A DNA stretch of 64,000 nucleotides from Liolophura sinensis (taxonomy: Eukaryota > Mollusca > Polyplacophora > Chitonida > Chitonidae), in contig NC_088300.1 of the NCBI RefSeq assembly GCF_032854445.1, positions 30,177,608-30,241,607 of the forward strand, given 5' to 3'. Position 1 is the first letter of the stretch; each line of letters opens with the position of its first letter. Shown piece by piece: positions 22,882 to 35,262 of this stretch. Both the position numbers and the translations under genes were made by a program. The notes below the pieces were generated by a model that searched no databases, was not told the origin of the DNA, and was given only the letters and a program-made list of their open reading frames with translations.

Positions 22882-25140
22882 TTTCAAAGTTTTTCAAATA
22901 GTGATAAGCACGAGACAAAGAAAGTCTTTTTTATTTCGCGTAAGCGACAAACTCATAAGATTAAATGTTATTACAGAGTTAACGAGGTGACGGCAAAAGT
23001 TGTTTTTTTTATGAAAGAGTGTTTTGCATCTTGGGTGCGAGTAATGGTTAATGAATATACATGTATGCAATGAGAGGTATCAGGGAGGCTGTGCACTACG
23101 ATTTTAATTTGATTACAGGTGGAGATGTCACGATGTATCTTTACAACCAAGACATGTTTTCCTCCGTCTACGCGCGTTGCCTAACTCGACAGAGTTTCGA
23201 ACGTAATCAGCTGGCACATGTTTTATGTAAAAGCTCGTTTTGTGTTGTAAATTAGCTGCTTTGACCTGGTTAATGAAGGCAGGGTGGGTGAGACTAGTAA
23301 AGTTGACATTTGGAACTGGACATCCTTACACTATATTTCGCATGCTGCAAAACACTTGTAACACAATTTCGTTCGTTTGAGGCATGTTGTGGAGAGATAT
23401 CTCCTTGCAGAAATTAAGAGTATTATGCTAGATATCAAGGTTTATTATACGAAATGATCATTGTATATGTAATATGAATTTTCGAAGCCCATCTGTTTCT
23501 ATACTCTATGCAATAACTTCTGTGATAATAAATAAAAGCTGCCCCAACCACAAACTCCGATATTTTAAAGTGTGCAATTCATTTTACTAAACTCAGTGGT
23601 GATTGATGTTCCTTTTATCTTTTTCAAGATGCTGCTAGGTTTGAGACAGCGCATAATTGAGAATTATGATAGCGTATTCCTGCGTAGGAAACAAATGAGT
23701 GTTCAGTACCGGTTAATGTGACCATTAACCAGCTTTCACACTGTCGTCGCTGTTCTGGCTTTACTCTCTACGCTGTAAGTCTTTAATCGTGTTGGTAGCG
23801 TGAAGTCCAAGAAAGACAAGAGACTGACTTTTGTAGAATGGTGTTTCTGCATTATTCACACACTCTCTTACCTGTCGGACATCGTTCCTGACTTTGTATA
23901 TATCAGAACATTCAGTACGACATAAACAAATAGACATGTACCAGGTGATGCTATCCAGTTTACCTAACACCAGATTACACGCACGACTTCCTGTCTGTGC
24001 GTCAGACCGATGTACTTCCTCAGACTTCGATAAAACATTAAACTAAGCCTCATACGTCAGCAGTGTCTCTGTCTCGCTGCATATTTTATGAAACTCGGTT
24101 GTGTGAATCTTCAAAGACCCTTCAGTCCACATAGGGTACATACATGTCCGTACTTGTGTCGTTGTTGTGAAGAAAAATGTGCTGCACAGATTTAACATCA
24201 ACCCTCTCCTAAAAAGTCTGCTTCCATACCACTTTCTCTTTTTATATACAATATTGTGTGACCAATTTTACGTACATTCCTAATCCAATCTAAACCAACG
24301 ATTCAAGAGAACATTACGTCATCACAACCGATGTCACATGAAAGTGCATGAAAGGACTTTTTTAATTTATTTTATTAATATACTCAACATTTTAGCCAAT
24401 TATGTGTTGATTCTTATGGGAAATACATGCTCAATACATAATCAAGATATAATAAGATAATTAAAATAAGCCTATCCAATCGATTTTTTCTGGGGAACAG
24501 GCATCCTGCTCTTAGCTCTAACATTTATGTTTCTGTCAGTTGTTCTATTGGTTAGCCTCCGGCTATGGCACACTCACACACGTATATTGCGTCCTGAAAA
24601 TATATCAGTGAAACTTTTAATTGCATTGTCCAATGTTTTATCCCAGAAGATCTCAATAGCTATCCAACATAACATCCTCAAATCTACCTCGGATCTACAT
24701 TTGCTATGCTGACACTGTCCTCAGCGATAAGTTTGCCGAACACAGAGAAATATTACTAAAGACAGACCTTGTTTTGTTCTAAATCAGACATCGTTATAAA
24801 AGGCGATTGTGACATAGTATTTTTGAAAGACACTGAAGGAAAACAAACGCATTTGAATTAGTTTGAACATACACTATAGTGATCCAATAATTTTTGGTAT
24901 AGTGGGTACATGTGACCGATCACTACCGATCTTGTGCAAATTACAGATACAGTGTATAGAAATCATTTCATTGTGACACCTGTCAGCTAAAAGTAGCACA
25001 GAATGTAGCAACTTAATGTAGAACACGGGAAAGTCAGTTAAGGTCTTTCCTAGTAGAACAAAAACCACCACATACACTATTTCTTTCCATAGAGAGGTTC
25101 CCAGTCTATAGCAAGCGGCTCCATTAGAAGAGCGCCTTGT
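22882..25140. other. No gene seen
   Basis: About 2.2 kb of AT-rich sequence with scattered short open frames and no motif, repeat or RNA that I can support, apart from the short similarity of 23710-23785 to 19045-19110. Confidence 0.4.
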
Positions 25141-25195
25141 GGCTCAAAGTCTTGACTTGAGGCTCAAAGTCTTGACTTGGGGCTCAAAGTCTTGA
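25141..25195 (+). repeat. 20-bp tandem repeat, three units
   Basis: Three head-to-tail copies starting at 25141, 25161 and 25181. The core 'GGCTCAAAGTCTTGA' is identical in all three and a 'CTTGA/CTTGG' spacer follows the first two. Confidence 0.95.
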
Positions 25196-25615
25196 TGTCA
25201 AAGAGCTCATACAAAATATAAAATACATGATTCTCAGCATGTGTGATCTTTGGATTGCCAGTTTCCATGGAAACTTCCAAATAAGTTTACTGGGTTCGTT
25301 TGACCGCAAGGTAGGGGTGATTTTCGCCAGTTTCCTTGGCTTTAAACTGCGGAAACGTCCAATTAGAGTTAGCAACGTTCGCTTAGCCTCAAGGTAACGC
25401 TGATCTGCAATGAATTTCGGAATAGAATGGGGTATCCTTTTCCGCTATGAAGACTTGGGTCTAAGTGGGACTCGTCACGTCTTAATGTGTGTTACAAACC
25501 GACTTTCCCTACAACCCCTCAACAAAACGATACCAGTGAACATTAGACTACACGAATTCGCCCCGAAATACGTCAGGTGGGAAAGATCCGTCTTCAGTGT
25601 GACAGTTTGTTTGAT
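25196..25615. other. No supported gene
   Basis: Slightly richer in GC than its surroundings. A 90-codon frame at 25410-25682 (+) has no recognisable motif and runs into the putative SINE3 remnant. Confidence 0.3.
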
Positions 25616-25800
25616 TGCCACATGCATGCACACGATACTGACACCGGTCCGACAAGAACTTTGTATATCAATCTTATGCTGAGTGCCAAGGGTAATAGCG
25701 CCAAGATTACCGACGTCAAAGTTTTAGCGTTCTAACGTTCACGAGGCAGATGCTCTACACAGAACGCTACCGCAGACGGTCTTCTTCTAGATTCATAGTG
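25616..25800 (-). repeat. Possible SINE3 remnant
   Basis: Contains 'CACGATACTGACACCGGTCC' and 'GCTGAGTGCCAAGGGTAATA', close to the 'ATACTGACACCGG' and 'GCTGAGCGCCAAGCGAGG' blocks of SINE3 in the same order and spacing. The rest is too diverged to be sure. Confidence 0.4.
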
Positions 25801-26088
25801 ACGTAACGCGTTATCAGACACCGTGTATGTTCACATAGTTATGCAGATCTAGATTTAACAATAATAAACGTGTGTGGGAAATATGGTTGCCGAAGAGCTA
25901 TATGACATCTTAGGTTGTCAATGTATAATCCTCAATGCTGACGCAAGATAATCAGATACCACAAAAGACAAATTTACCATGAAGATACATGCCAAGTTTA
26001 GGCGATCCGAGTTTAAAATCATATCACGCTATAGACCAACTATCCCATTCAATCAATCGTCTGCATGTATAAACTGAGCTAGACACAA

Positions 26089-26317
26089 GGGCCTCCATGG
26101 CTCGGTTGGTTAGCGCGCTAGCGCAGCGTAATTGAACAGGGGCCTCTCACCAGTGCGGTTGCTGTGAGTTCAAGTCCAGCTTATGCTCTCTTCCTCTCCG
26201 GCCGTAAGTGGGAAAGGCGTCCGGATGGTCGTGGTTTCCTCCCCCCATAATGCTGGCCGCCGTCGTATAAGTGAAATATTCTTGAGTACGGCGTACAACA
26301 CCAATCAAATAAATAAA
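26089..26317 (+). repeat. SINE1, plus-strand copy
   Basis: Full-length copy with a small internal deletion. The tRNA-like head 'GGGCCTCCATGGCTCGGTTG' contains the A-box region, then come 'GTGAGTTCAAGTCCAGC' (B-box-like), the body, 'GTCGTATAAGTGAAATATTC' and the AATAAATAAA tail. Confidence 0.92.
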
Positions 26318-26708
26318 CTAGATATACATGTATAGCATATATCCAGTAAATACACTTGGCAGCTGTGACAAACAGATTTAAAAGGCTAAAACATAGGATA
26401 TTACGTCTGTCCTTCCGAGAGTTATGTTTATAATGAAACATATTTCAACAAAAACTAATTTGCTTCCCAAAAATCTTACCTAATTGGCTTATTGAGCATT
26501 AAAAGATTGTTAGCATACACAGTAATCGTTATGTACAAAGCCTGATTTGAATAAGTTTGGATATTATTTTCTAACATGCCTTTGCGTGTATTTTGTGTAA
26601 ATTTTCTCACCACGATGCAAAATAATGATAAAAAATAATGATATAAAATCATTTTATATGTAGGTAGGCTTGGGGATTTACGATTCACATTTTTTAAGTC
26701 ATATGATG

Positions 26709-27218
26709 ACCCAGAGTGCAACGACAGGTTGAACTGTATCAGTATAATGGCTCGGGCTTACTTACCTTCGATAAGGCGTAGGGGCCTCCGTGGCTAAGTT
26801 GGTTAACACGCTAGCGCAGCGTAATGACCCAGGAGTCTCTCAATGCGGTCGCTGTGAGTTCAAGTCCAGCTCATGCTGGCTTCCTCTCCTGCCGTACGTG
26901 GGAAGGTCTGGCAGCAACCTGCGGATGGTCGTGGGTTTCGCCCGGGCTCTGCCCAGTTTCCACCCACCATAATGCTGGCCGCCGTCGTATAAATGAAATA
27001 TTCTTGAGAACGGCATAAAACACCAATCAAATAAATAAATAAATAAATAAATCGGTAAGGCGTCTCAGCGAAGCAGCACTAGATAAAGGAGCGGTGGAAA
27101 TCCGTCCTGCAACAAGGAGGTACATTACATGCACTCTAAGGATTCCTTCGTGGTCACATGACTGAAAAATTGTTAAGTACGACGTTATACCCCAAGCACT
27201 CACTCACTCACTCAAGGC
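26709..27218 (+). repeat. SINE2 interrupted by SINE1
   Basis: The left part (26709-26779) carries the SINE2 blocks 'GTATCAGTATAATGGCTCGG' and 'TTACCTTCGATAAGGCGT'. The right part (27056-27218) carries 'GGCGTCTCAGCGAAGCAGCA', 'GGAAATCCGTCCTGCAACAA', 'TTGTTAAGTACGACGTTATA' and the CACTCACTCACTCA tail. The tRNA-like head of SINE2 is absent. SINE1 sits between the two parts. Confidence 0.88.
26780..27055 (+). repeat. SINE1 nested in SINE2
   Basis: Complete SINE1 with head, B-box-like 'GTGAGTTCAAGTCCAGC', body and an AATAAATAAATAAATA tail. It is flanked by the 8-bp duplication TAAGGCGT (26772-26779 and 27056-27063), which belongs to the interrupted SINE2. Confidence 0.93.
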
Positions 27219-27441
27219 GAACACTGTGATGATTAGGGTATTGACGTGGTCCTCTTTACAATATAATAAACAGCAAATGAAGGCAAGTCCTACTTTTTGT
27301 CCGATTTGTCCAAAAAGAAGTCAAACCATAATTCCGCTAATCACTTATTTATTGAAAGAATCTGTGAATATGGGAGTTGAAAGTGGCCTTTCAAATTCCC
27401 CGGATGAGTCGAAACAGACATTAGTAGACCAGCCGTCAACT

Positions 27442-27509
27442 GTAAGGGTACCACTATCGGAGAGTAAAAATCGTTTCTCATCTTTACTCTCCGATAGTGG
27501 TACCCTTAC
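27442..27509. repeat. Perfect 27-bp inverted repeat (hairpin)
   Basis: Arms 27442-27468 and 27483-27509 are perfect reverse complements ('GTAAGGGTACCACTATCGGA' begins the left arm) around a 14-base loop. The right arm with its loop side recurs, diverged, at 28338-28374. A 133-codon frame (27226-27627) crosses the hairpin without a recognisable domain. Confidence 0.97.
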
Positions 27510-28374
27510 GTACTGCAAGGAGTGCTGGGTTCAGTTTCAGTCATGCGTTCTCAAGGCTTCGGTGTTTATTGGTTTAGTGTCATTGTACACAGAGTATGCA
27601 AACTGGAAATATGTATCGGTGTTGTAAACATGTTTACGATCAAACGAGCCAGAATTTTCTTTACATTAGTCTATAAATATGAAGGACTCAAGCCCACTTG
27701 AGAGCAGTCATATTTACTGCCATTAACTGTAAAGGATTTTACGGTGTTTGAAGATATCGGCTTTCACGCCATTAAACATTCGTCACTTTTTCTGTACTCC
27801 ATTGTCTGTACGTAGCTCTTTGTGAGCTTGTGTTTTGTATCTTGTATCGCTCATTGTCTCTTTGTGCGATTAAGTACATTTCATCCCAGTTTACCCTGAA
27901 AGTGACTTTGTGTATATTTCCAAGATGTAAAACATACATCTCCAGCTCGGCATCACGGGCGCCACTGTCAACCCGTCCGCCCTGAGAAGTTATACCTTAC
28001 AGGCTGTTGGGATCAACTATTGTCAGCGTGCCGTGCCAACTATAGCTTGTCATTTATCGGACTGTTATCCTTCGATTGGGAAATCCTTTCATCTGTGGAT
28101 TCTATATTTACGTGGACTCGCTTTTGGAATCCGGAATATTCCAGTCGGATTTGGAAGCTGTCGTCAGTGAGAGACCATATATTTTTGTAATTATATGCAT
28201 TATTTTGTACTTCATTGTCAGTTGTATTATTTGTCTATTTCGTACAAGTATATGTATTGAACTTATCCTAGCGTCTTCGTGTTCCTTTGATCTTGTGTAG
28301 GGCATATCTCTGATCTGGGAGTTGAACAAGAAAGTTGTTTCTCATCTGTACTCTCTGATAGTTGTTCCCTTACA
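27474..28374 (+). mobile_element. Possible element bounded by 37-bp direct repeats
   Basis: Direct repeats at 27474-27510 and 28338-28374 agree at 32 of 37 positions, starting 'TTTCTCATCT' and ending 'CCCTTAC'. Between them lie 827 bp with T-rich, TGT-rich segments such as 'GCTTGTGTTTTGTATCTTGT' (27828-27847). The arrangement could be the ends of a non-autonomous element or an old duplication. No coding domain was recognised. Confidence 0.35.
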
Positions 28375-28490
28375 CAACCAATAAGGACGTTTCAGGTCAG
28401 TAATTGCAACGCCTATTTCCAAAACAACATATGACACAAACCGCCGAAGAACTAAGAGAGTATATACAGTACGAAAATAGGACGGAATCA
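28375..28490 (+). repeat. R2 repeat, copy 1
   Basis: Runs from 'ACAACCAATAAGGACGTTTC' to 'AATAGGACGGAATCATGC'. The same ordered blocks recur at 31378-31490. It follows directly on the 37-bp repeat at 28338-28374. Confidence 0.65.
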
Positions 28491-29034
28491 TGCAATATGT
28501 GGAATATGTGGTTTTTTAAAACGGTCAAGTTAATAAAGTTTATTATTTATTAATGCAAATCATAGAATATCTCATTCACAATACTGTGAAATCGTCCTGT
28601 TCTTAGCCACTTATCCCAAGGTATCTTTATCGTCAACATTCTTTTTTCTCTATGTCTGTCTTAAACTTGATAAAAAGTTGGCGTTAGATGTTGCCTAATC
28701 GCGTGAACAAAACTGGTTTCTGCTAAGAAAACACTACAATTAAGCATACAGCCCTGGGGGCGAAAACCTTGGATATCAGTGGACAACATAGAGATTAAAT
28801 ATAAAAAAACGTGTCAAAGCTGTGAAAAATATCCCTGCGCAGCCATGTGGCATAGTGTAAAGCTCGGTATTTCCCGTTACTGATGAATCTAAATTGCTTT
28901 TGTACAACGATGTGTCAAACAAATCCATGAAAAAAAAATAGAATAATAAGCGTGACCTCGCTCTGTGTACAGATAGGAAAACAGAGTGGGGCTCCTTTGC
29001 AGCATGACGGTATGATAGCTTTGCCAACTTTATG
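28491..29034. other. No gene seen
   Basis: AT-rich sequence without a supported feature. Confidence 0.4.
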
Positions 29035-29296
29035 GATTTATTATTTTTTTTTTGATTTATGTTTTACGCCATACTCAAGAATATTTCACTTATATATATT
29101 TTCACTTATGCGATGGCGGCCAATTATGGTGAGAGGAAATCGGGCAGAGCTCGGGGCAAACCCACGATAAATCCACAGGATGAAGGCAGACCTTCACACG
29201 TACCTCCGCAAAAGAAGTAGGCATGCCGATCGCATTACTGAAAGGCCCCTGAATCACTTTGTCGCTCTAAAACACCCTCACCCCTCCGCCACGGAT
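29035..29296 (-). repeat. SINE1, diverged minus-strand copy
   Basis: The T-rich tail is on the left, then 'TACTCAAGAATATTTCACTT', a duplicated 'TTTCACTTAT', 'GCGGCCAATTATGGTGAGAG' and the head side up to 'CCTCCGCCACGG'. The B-box region is not well kept. Confidence 0.65.
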
Positions 29297-31377
29297 CTGC
29301 GGCTGACAGCTTTAACATGCAGAGGTATTTGCCTACAGAATACAGAAAATTATATAAACATGATCAAATGAATCTTCTGATTAATGTTCTTGGGTAGGTT
29401 TGGGTGTGAAATATTGTAAACAGAATGACATTTTCCCGGTAGTTTTATCAAAACATGAATAGTGCCTTATAGTCGCCAAATGTGGCGAAAAGCTGCGACG
29501 TGATATCAAACTTGGATGTTGCATTTTTGTGGTGAAGACGTATAATATGAAAACGGAGCACTGGTAGAGTATGGGTTATGTAAACACAGGGAAAAAAAGC
29601 AAACACGACAGACAGTATACACCATCAAGGTGATCTTTGCTTTTTTGAATAATAAAATCTCCTTAACACTGCTTCCGATGAGGCTCAAGCTTCCTACTGA
29701 CATAGTAACAAGCGAATATTGCAATAGCTGCGACTTCCTGTAAAAAGTCGATGTCTTCTTTCATTTATGCTTGTTAAAGGATTCATGAAACGCTTGTTTG
29801 TTTGTTTTTTCTTTCGAATTCACAATAGGTTTATCGATAACGAAATTTCCGAATATATCCGACTATTCATGACAAATACGCATAAATTAGAGGGGTTGTT
29901 AAGAAACATAAACTATGCTTCTTTTTTGGCATGTCCTTTTTTAAAACCATACTCTTCGTTTAATAGTCCCTTGCAATGTATACTTTAAATAAAAAGCCCA
30001 CGTTAAAACGGGAGATACAGTACTGAAAATTTAATCGACCGACTGACTGACCGACTGATCACTTGACCTTTGAATGCAGGTACAGCCATGGTTCAAGGTC
30101 ATTGTCAGGAAGAAGGCAAATTCTGTATCATACGTGTCAATTATAAAAATATGCATGTACCTGTCTGTTGGTAGATGGTGTCGGGTCATTAGTCACAGAT
30201 GTTTGACGACTTGCCGGACTAAAGAGCCCATCCAGACTGGATGATCCAATTCATCAAGGCATGATAGCAAGAAACTCGATCGTGTACTAGTTAAAACCAC
30301 CAAGATACCTGTGACATTTATCTTCACTGCTAATGTACATTAGTTGCCTCGGGTTCTCGCTATTAAATACAAAAAAGACTCCATACTGGAGCTGAAAAGC
30401 ATCAATAAATGTCAGGTTTTGAGTAATTACTGACGCCCTTAGATTAGAGACTGTGTCAGAACGGTGGCGTGTTTTTTGTAAACAACATTGAGCAAACAGT
30501 CTTGAAAAATGACAGGGGATATGGAAATTCGATTTCTTCTAGAAAGGCGTCCGACCATAACACGGGATGTAGAATAGAGTATGGCAGACAGGATCAATTA
30601 ATGTGGTGATATGGCTATCACTCAGAGCTTAAGCGGCTATTCATTAGACGACTCACAACCATCGAGGCTGCGTCAACAAGGACTCGGAGAGTTGACATGT
30701 TTCATAAGCAATTTTCCAAATTCACGGAAAAAGGCCTAATTAAGCCGAATTTAAAAACAGCTGAAACTATCAGTATGGTTGCTGAAGGCTATAAAATTAA
30801 CAAGGAATTATTCGTCTTCAAGCGCCATTAAACGAAGTATATGGCAATGGACACTTTGTTTTTTGGAACACGTTTTGTTTCTAACTTTACAATAGTTATA
30901 CATTACAAGCATTTCAGTGTGATAGAAAATATGTAAATTCCAAAGCTGTTTAAGAAGTTTCTTGCGCCTTATTCTTTTTTTACACTTTTGTTTCTGGACG
31001 ATGAAAGTTTTCATACATTTGGCCATAACTTCATTCTTGTGGCTCTAAAAACCTCAATATTAGGGATTTCAGTAATTTATCAATATTTTATCCATTGTTT
31101 TGGAATATAAACAGCGCGTTTATAGACAGTTCCTGAATGTGGAGAAGCCGGCATATAACGGTTCATAAATCAAGTGATTTATGAATGTATTTTCGTCGCC
31201 AACGGCAAGTGAAGAGAGATAACATGGCCACAACGAGGCTCTATGAACTGAGCTATCCGAGCCGGTCACCACGCCTTAGAAGAGTTTGGCACCCAGGATG
31301 TAATATATATAGCAAAGACTTAAGTAGTAATAATAACACATGCTGTGAAAGATCAATCTCTACATTGTCAACGGTCG
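29297..31377. other. No gene seen
   Basis: About 2.1 kb with many short frames on both strands, none with a recognisable motif. A 'GACCGACTGACTGACCGACT' short repeat lies at about 30034-30058. Confidence 0.4.
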
Positions 31378-31490
31378 TCAACCAATATGGACGTTCCGGA
31401 CGAATAATCGCATGGCCAATCCCCAAAACCAATACAAACCACCAAAGAACTAAGAAAGCATATAAAGTACGAAATTAGGACGGAATCGCG
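31378..31490 (+). repeat. R2 repeat, copy 2
   Basis: Ordered match to 28375-28490: 'CAACCAATATGGACGTTCC', 'CAAACCACCAAAGAACTAAG', 'GTACGAAATTAGGACGGAAT'. It is not flanked by the 37-bp repeat seen at the first copy. Confidence 0.65.
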
Positions 31491-32036
31491 TAAAGAGAAG
31501 CAGTGAACAGTTTGCAGTGATGTTGGAAAAGCGCAAGATATTCTCTAGGCGATTAAGTGAAATCAGTATTTAAATAATGTACCATGCTTGTATACGCACT
31601 CCCTACGGTTGAACAACTGCCTATGTGGTGTAAAGGCGGAATAATTCAAACATTTGAGCTTTCTGGTGGCACAACAACTGACAAGAAGGATATTCTACTT
31701 TATTTCATCCATCATTTTGTTGATCAATTTGCCTCCAATTCGGTTTGGGTTATGGCTGTGAAGTGTTTGCGAAATGCTTGAATTTGATAGAATGGTTTCC
31801 TAACAAAGTTTATTGATGAGACCATGGTTTCGAGACAGCTATGCGTTAGACTGGTTCATTTTCCGGTAAGATACAAAGGCTAGCATACATAAATTGCCCC
31901 AATTATCACAGGGTTCCTGGGTGGATGTCGCGACCCTAACCGCTGACAAATGACCTAGTTATCGTTGCAGTCGAGTTACACTCAGATTCATGGATTTTTA
32001 ACCTACTATCTTATAAACACGAGCTCCGTCGCACGA
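31491..32036. other. No gene seen
   Basis: No supported feature. A 65-codon frame at 31584-31781 is without recognisable motifs. Confidence 0.35.
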
Positions 32037-32044
32037 GTGAATTA

Positions 32045-32317
32045 CTGGGCCTCCGTGGCTCGGTTGGTTAGCGCGCTAGCACAGCGTAATGACCCAGGAG
32101 TCTCTCACCCATGCGGTCGCTGTGAGTTCAAGTCATGCTGGCTTCCTTTCCGGCCGTACGTGAGAAGGCCTGGCAGCAACCTGCGGATGGTCGTGGGTTT
32201 CCCCCGGGCTTTGCCTGGTTTCCACCCACCATAATGCTGGCCGCCGTTGTATAAGTGAAATATTCTTGAGTACGGCGAAAAACACCAATCAAATAAATAA
32301 ATCAAATAAATAAAAGT
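32045..32317 (+). repeat. SINE1, full-length copy with target duplication
   Basis: Complete copy from 'GGGCCTCCGTGGCTCGGTTG' to the AATAAATAAATCAAATAAAT tail. The 8-bp duplication GTGAATTA flanks it (32037-32044 and 32318-32325). The sequence is close to the other intact copies, so it is probably young. Confidence 0.94.
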
Positions 32318-32589
32318 GTGAATTAGTGACGTTATACAGAAATGAGAAAAGAAAAGCCACAACTGGAATCACGCTGCACGATTTACTGTGGCTTTTTGTG
32401 GTCATATATTAAAAAGATTAAATTAATAAATTAAATCAATGAAAAAGTGACCTAAATTGCCACCTAATTTAAGGAAAACTTTCATCGGTGAAGTACTCTC
32501 ACAACAAAACAGACTATGCGAGGAGATATTTTGATGTTTAAGGCCACGCCTGTCAACTGCTTAACCATTTGAGCCTTTGCCAGTTTTAA

Positions 32590-32960
32590 TATGTATGCTT
32601 TGGGTTTTACGTCATACTAAACAATTTTTCAGTCATATGACGACAGACATTCATTAAGTGTGTGTACATATACGGCGTCTTTTTGAAGCAGGACGAGTCC
32701 ATGCCGCCAAAATGCTGCCACCACTTAAGTGTCATGCCAAAGACACCAGACATGACACTACTCCCAGTCACAATATACTGGCGGTATGCCATCCAGTCCT
32801 GATACCTTACTCTTACCTCTCAGAACTAAGCGCCTAATGAGGCAGCAGCAAGTACCATTTTTAACGTCTTTTGTATGACCCGACCCAGATTTGATCCCGG
32901 ACCTCCTGATTTCGAGGCGGACGCTCGAACTTGTCAATTTGATCTATGGCTTTTGGTCGC
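32590..32960 (-). repeat. SINE3, best-preserved copy
   Basis: Minus-strand SINE3 with all blocks: 'TTTTACGTCATACTAAACAA', 'GTGTGTACATATACGG', 'ATGCCGCCAAAATGCTGCCA', 'CACAATATACTGGCGG', 'GCCTAATGAGGCAGCAGCAA', 'TTTTGTATGACCCGACCCAG', and a tRNA-like head whose B-box-like part is read on the minus strand from 32891-32905. It lacks a long microsatellite tail. Confidence 0.8.
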
Positions 32961-35067
32961 TGGGGATTATACCACGTATGCCTCTGCATGGATACATTTT
33001 CGCGCCGTTCTCGTTCTACAGAAGCGAAGATGTAATGAGCTAGTTATTAAAGTGCGTTATTAAAGACTTGTTTGAATCCTTTTCCGGAGTCCTTAACCTT
33101 AAATTTCATAACGAACCTCTCACGGCAAAATGTCTCTCCATTGTGCTCGCGTTGATCGATGATTAGTAGCGCCTGGGGAAGCCTGGAATAATAGCGAAAA
33201 ATAACGTCATGAATGCGTCTTGAGATTGGAAGTCAGGAAACGCGAAGATAGATGATACAGAGGTCAGTTCAACAGACTTCTAATCAACCTTGCAGACGCC
33301 TATTTGAGTTTTTACGTACGCTGCCACCGACAAAGAATGAGAAGTTTTTCTCACTCGGCAACTTCTACGTGTGACAAGTTAAATTATTGTCAAAATTTCA
33401 TCACAGTCAACGCCGTTGTTACGCAGGCATTCACTTCCCTAAGATGACCGCTATGTGACCTTCTCGGTACGTCTGATGGAAACTATTCTTCAGAAGTTAT
33501 TTGAAATATGACTTCAGCTGGATACAGAATATTGCCGTTGTTAGGTCACCAACTTATTTATCGACCACTTACTCATAGAACAAAACAAAACAACTGTATC
33601 TACCAGTACGTTGTTGTACTTATCTTATTACCAAGGAAACGAACAAAAGAATTGATAAACGTACCAAACACGCTGTGTGCTGAACTCTGGTTAATAATTT
33701 TAAATGTATTAATTTTACTTCCAAAATTTACAAACGCACTTTACATAGAGATCTTGAAAAGAGTTTAGTCTATGGTTAAATGGATCAGCGATGAAGAGTC
33801 TGACTAAAATATGCCCCCAACCATTGATCTGGAATTCACCATTCTGACAAGGTTAAACCAGATTTTTATGTAGAAATTATGATGTAGTGACCTGTACATA
33901 CATAGGAAATGCGTGAAGTGGCCAGTTGGCCATATTGGTGATTTACACCATGCTGGATGAGACAACATCATGGTTGGATTTACTACAGTTTCCTACAGAA
34001 CAATAATCTTCAGTAGAAGAATGATTTCTAAAATAGCCATTCCAATTGGAAATCGATAATGTTCTAGTTAATGGAATTGGCTTCATCGGTGTACTTAAAA
34101 GGCAAAATTGCTGTCACTAAGGACCAAATATCGGATTACTGATTTTGAAGTGAAATTATTCACTCCCAGTTACTTCCTTTCGACATTTTCCTCAGTTAAT
34201 TGAAAGTCAAGCTCGTTTCTGCCGTCAGAGATTCCGGTAAAGAGAACTTTCGTCTGATCTATAGTCAGATTATAATTCAGAATCTCCAGCTATTTACATC
34301 TTAAGAATAATAGCACCTTACACTTGCTCAGTTGTACACTGAACGATCTTTTGACGATCAGCCTATATGACTGATTATCTTAGCTTGCTGTGAATGTAAC
34401 GTAGCTATGTTATTTACAGTATGAATCCTTCCTTCCTCTGGTCAATTTCCAACAGCCTTAACAAGCATTTTTTTGTTAAATTTCGGAAACAGAAACTGAT
34501 GCATCGCCTCTGGCTGATCCAAATCCTTCTTTATAGGCCTTAAACTTTTTCACTTGGATATAATTTAAAAGCAACTTAAAAAGCCGTTTTTGTCATTAGG
34601 ATTTAAAGTGCAGGATAGGCCATGCATAAAACATCAAACATATTACATTGTTATAGACTTGAGACACGTAGTACTGCGCGGGTTCAATGATAACAGTGTA
34701 GAGAAAAAAGCATCTCCACCATAAATTTTAAATGTTTACACCAGCTTTCCATTCTCATCAAGTGAGCTCGATAAAGATCCCACTATTCATGAATAACAAC
34801 TTTTTCTCATACAATAAATAGCATGGTATGTATTCTATGTTTTTGTATCTTCAGTGTCATTAAACATTATTTATGCATTATGATGGAATATTTAGTGTAA
34901 AATGTTTGTTACAAGAAATAAAGACCATTAGATGGGATTTAGATACAGATGCTAATATGCATAGCATATGCATGCGTTTATCAATATGTACTCTGAGGAT
35001 ATTGAATCCCAGGAAACATTATCACCTAAAAAGCTACATGATCGTAATGGAAGCTTAATTTGTCCTG
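32961..35067. other. No gene seen
   Basis: About 2.1 kb of AT-rich sequence. Open frames (for example 33508-33768, 86 codons) carry no recognisable motif. Confidence 0.4.
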
Positions 35068-35262
35068 TGCGGTCGCTGTGAGTTCAAGTCCAGCTCATGT
35101 TGTCTTCCTCTCAGGCCGTACGTGGGAAGGTCTGCCAGCAACCTGCGGATGGTGGTGTGTTTCCCCGGGCTTTGCCCCGGTTTTCTCCAACCATAATGAT
35201 GGCCGCCGTGTTATAAGTGAAATATTCTTGAGTAAGGCGTAAAACACCAGTCAAATAAATAA
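35068..35262 (+). repeat. SINE1, 5'-truncated copy
   Basis: Begins at 'GCGGTCGCTGTGAGTTCAAG' (B-box region) and runs to the AATAAATAAA tail. The A-box half of the head is missing. Confidence 0.9.

Noticed and set aside
27226-27627. 133-codon open frame with a CPIC motif
   Set aside because: It runs straight through a perfect hairpin, has no known domain, and its middle is repeated as non-coding sequence at 28338-28374.
32105-32362. Frames within SINE copies (also near 26181-26441, 26790-27018, 35060-35293, 42496-42723, 46999-47267)
   Set aside because: They repeat the same SINE1 translation at every copy and do not represent genes.
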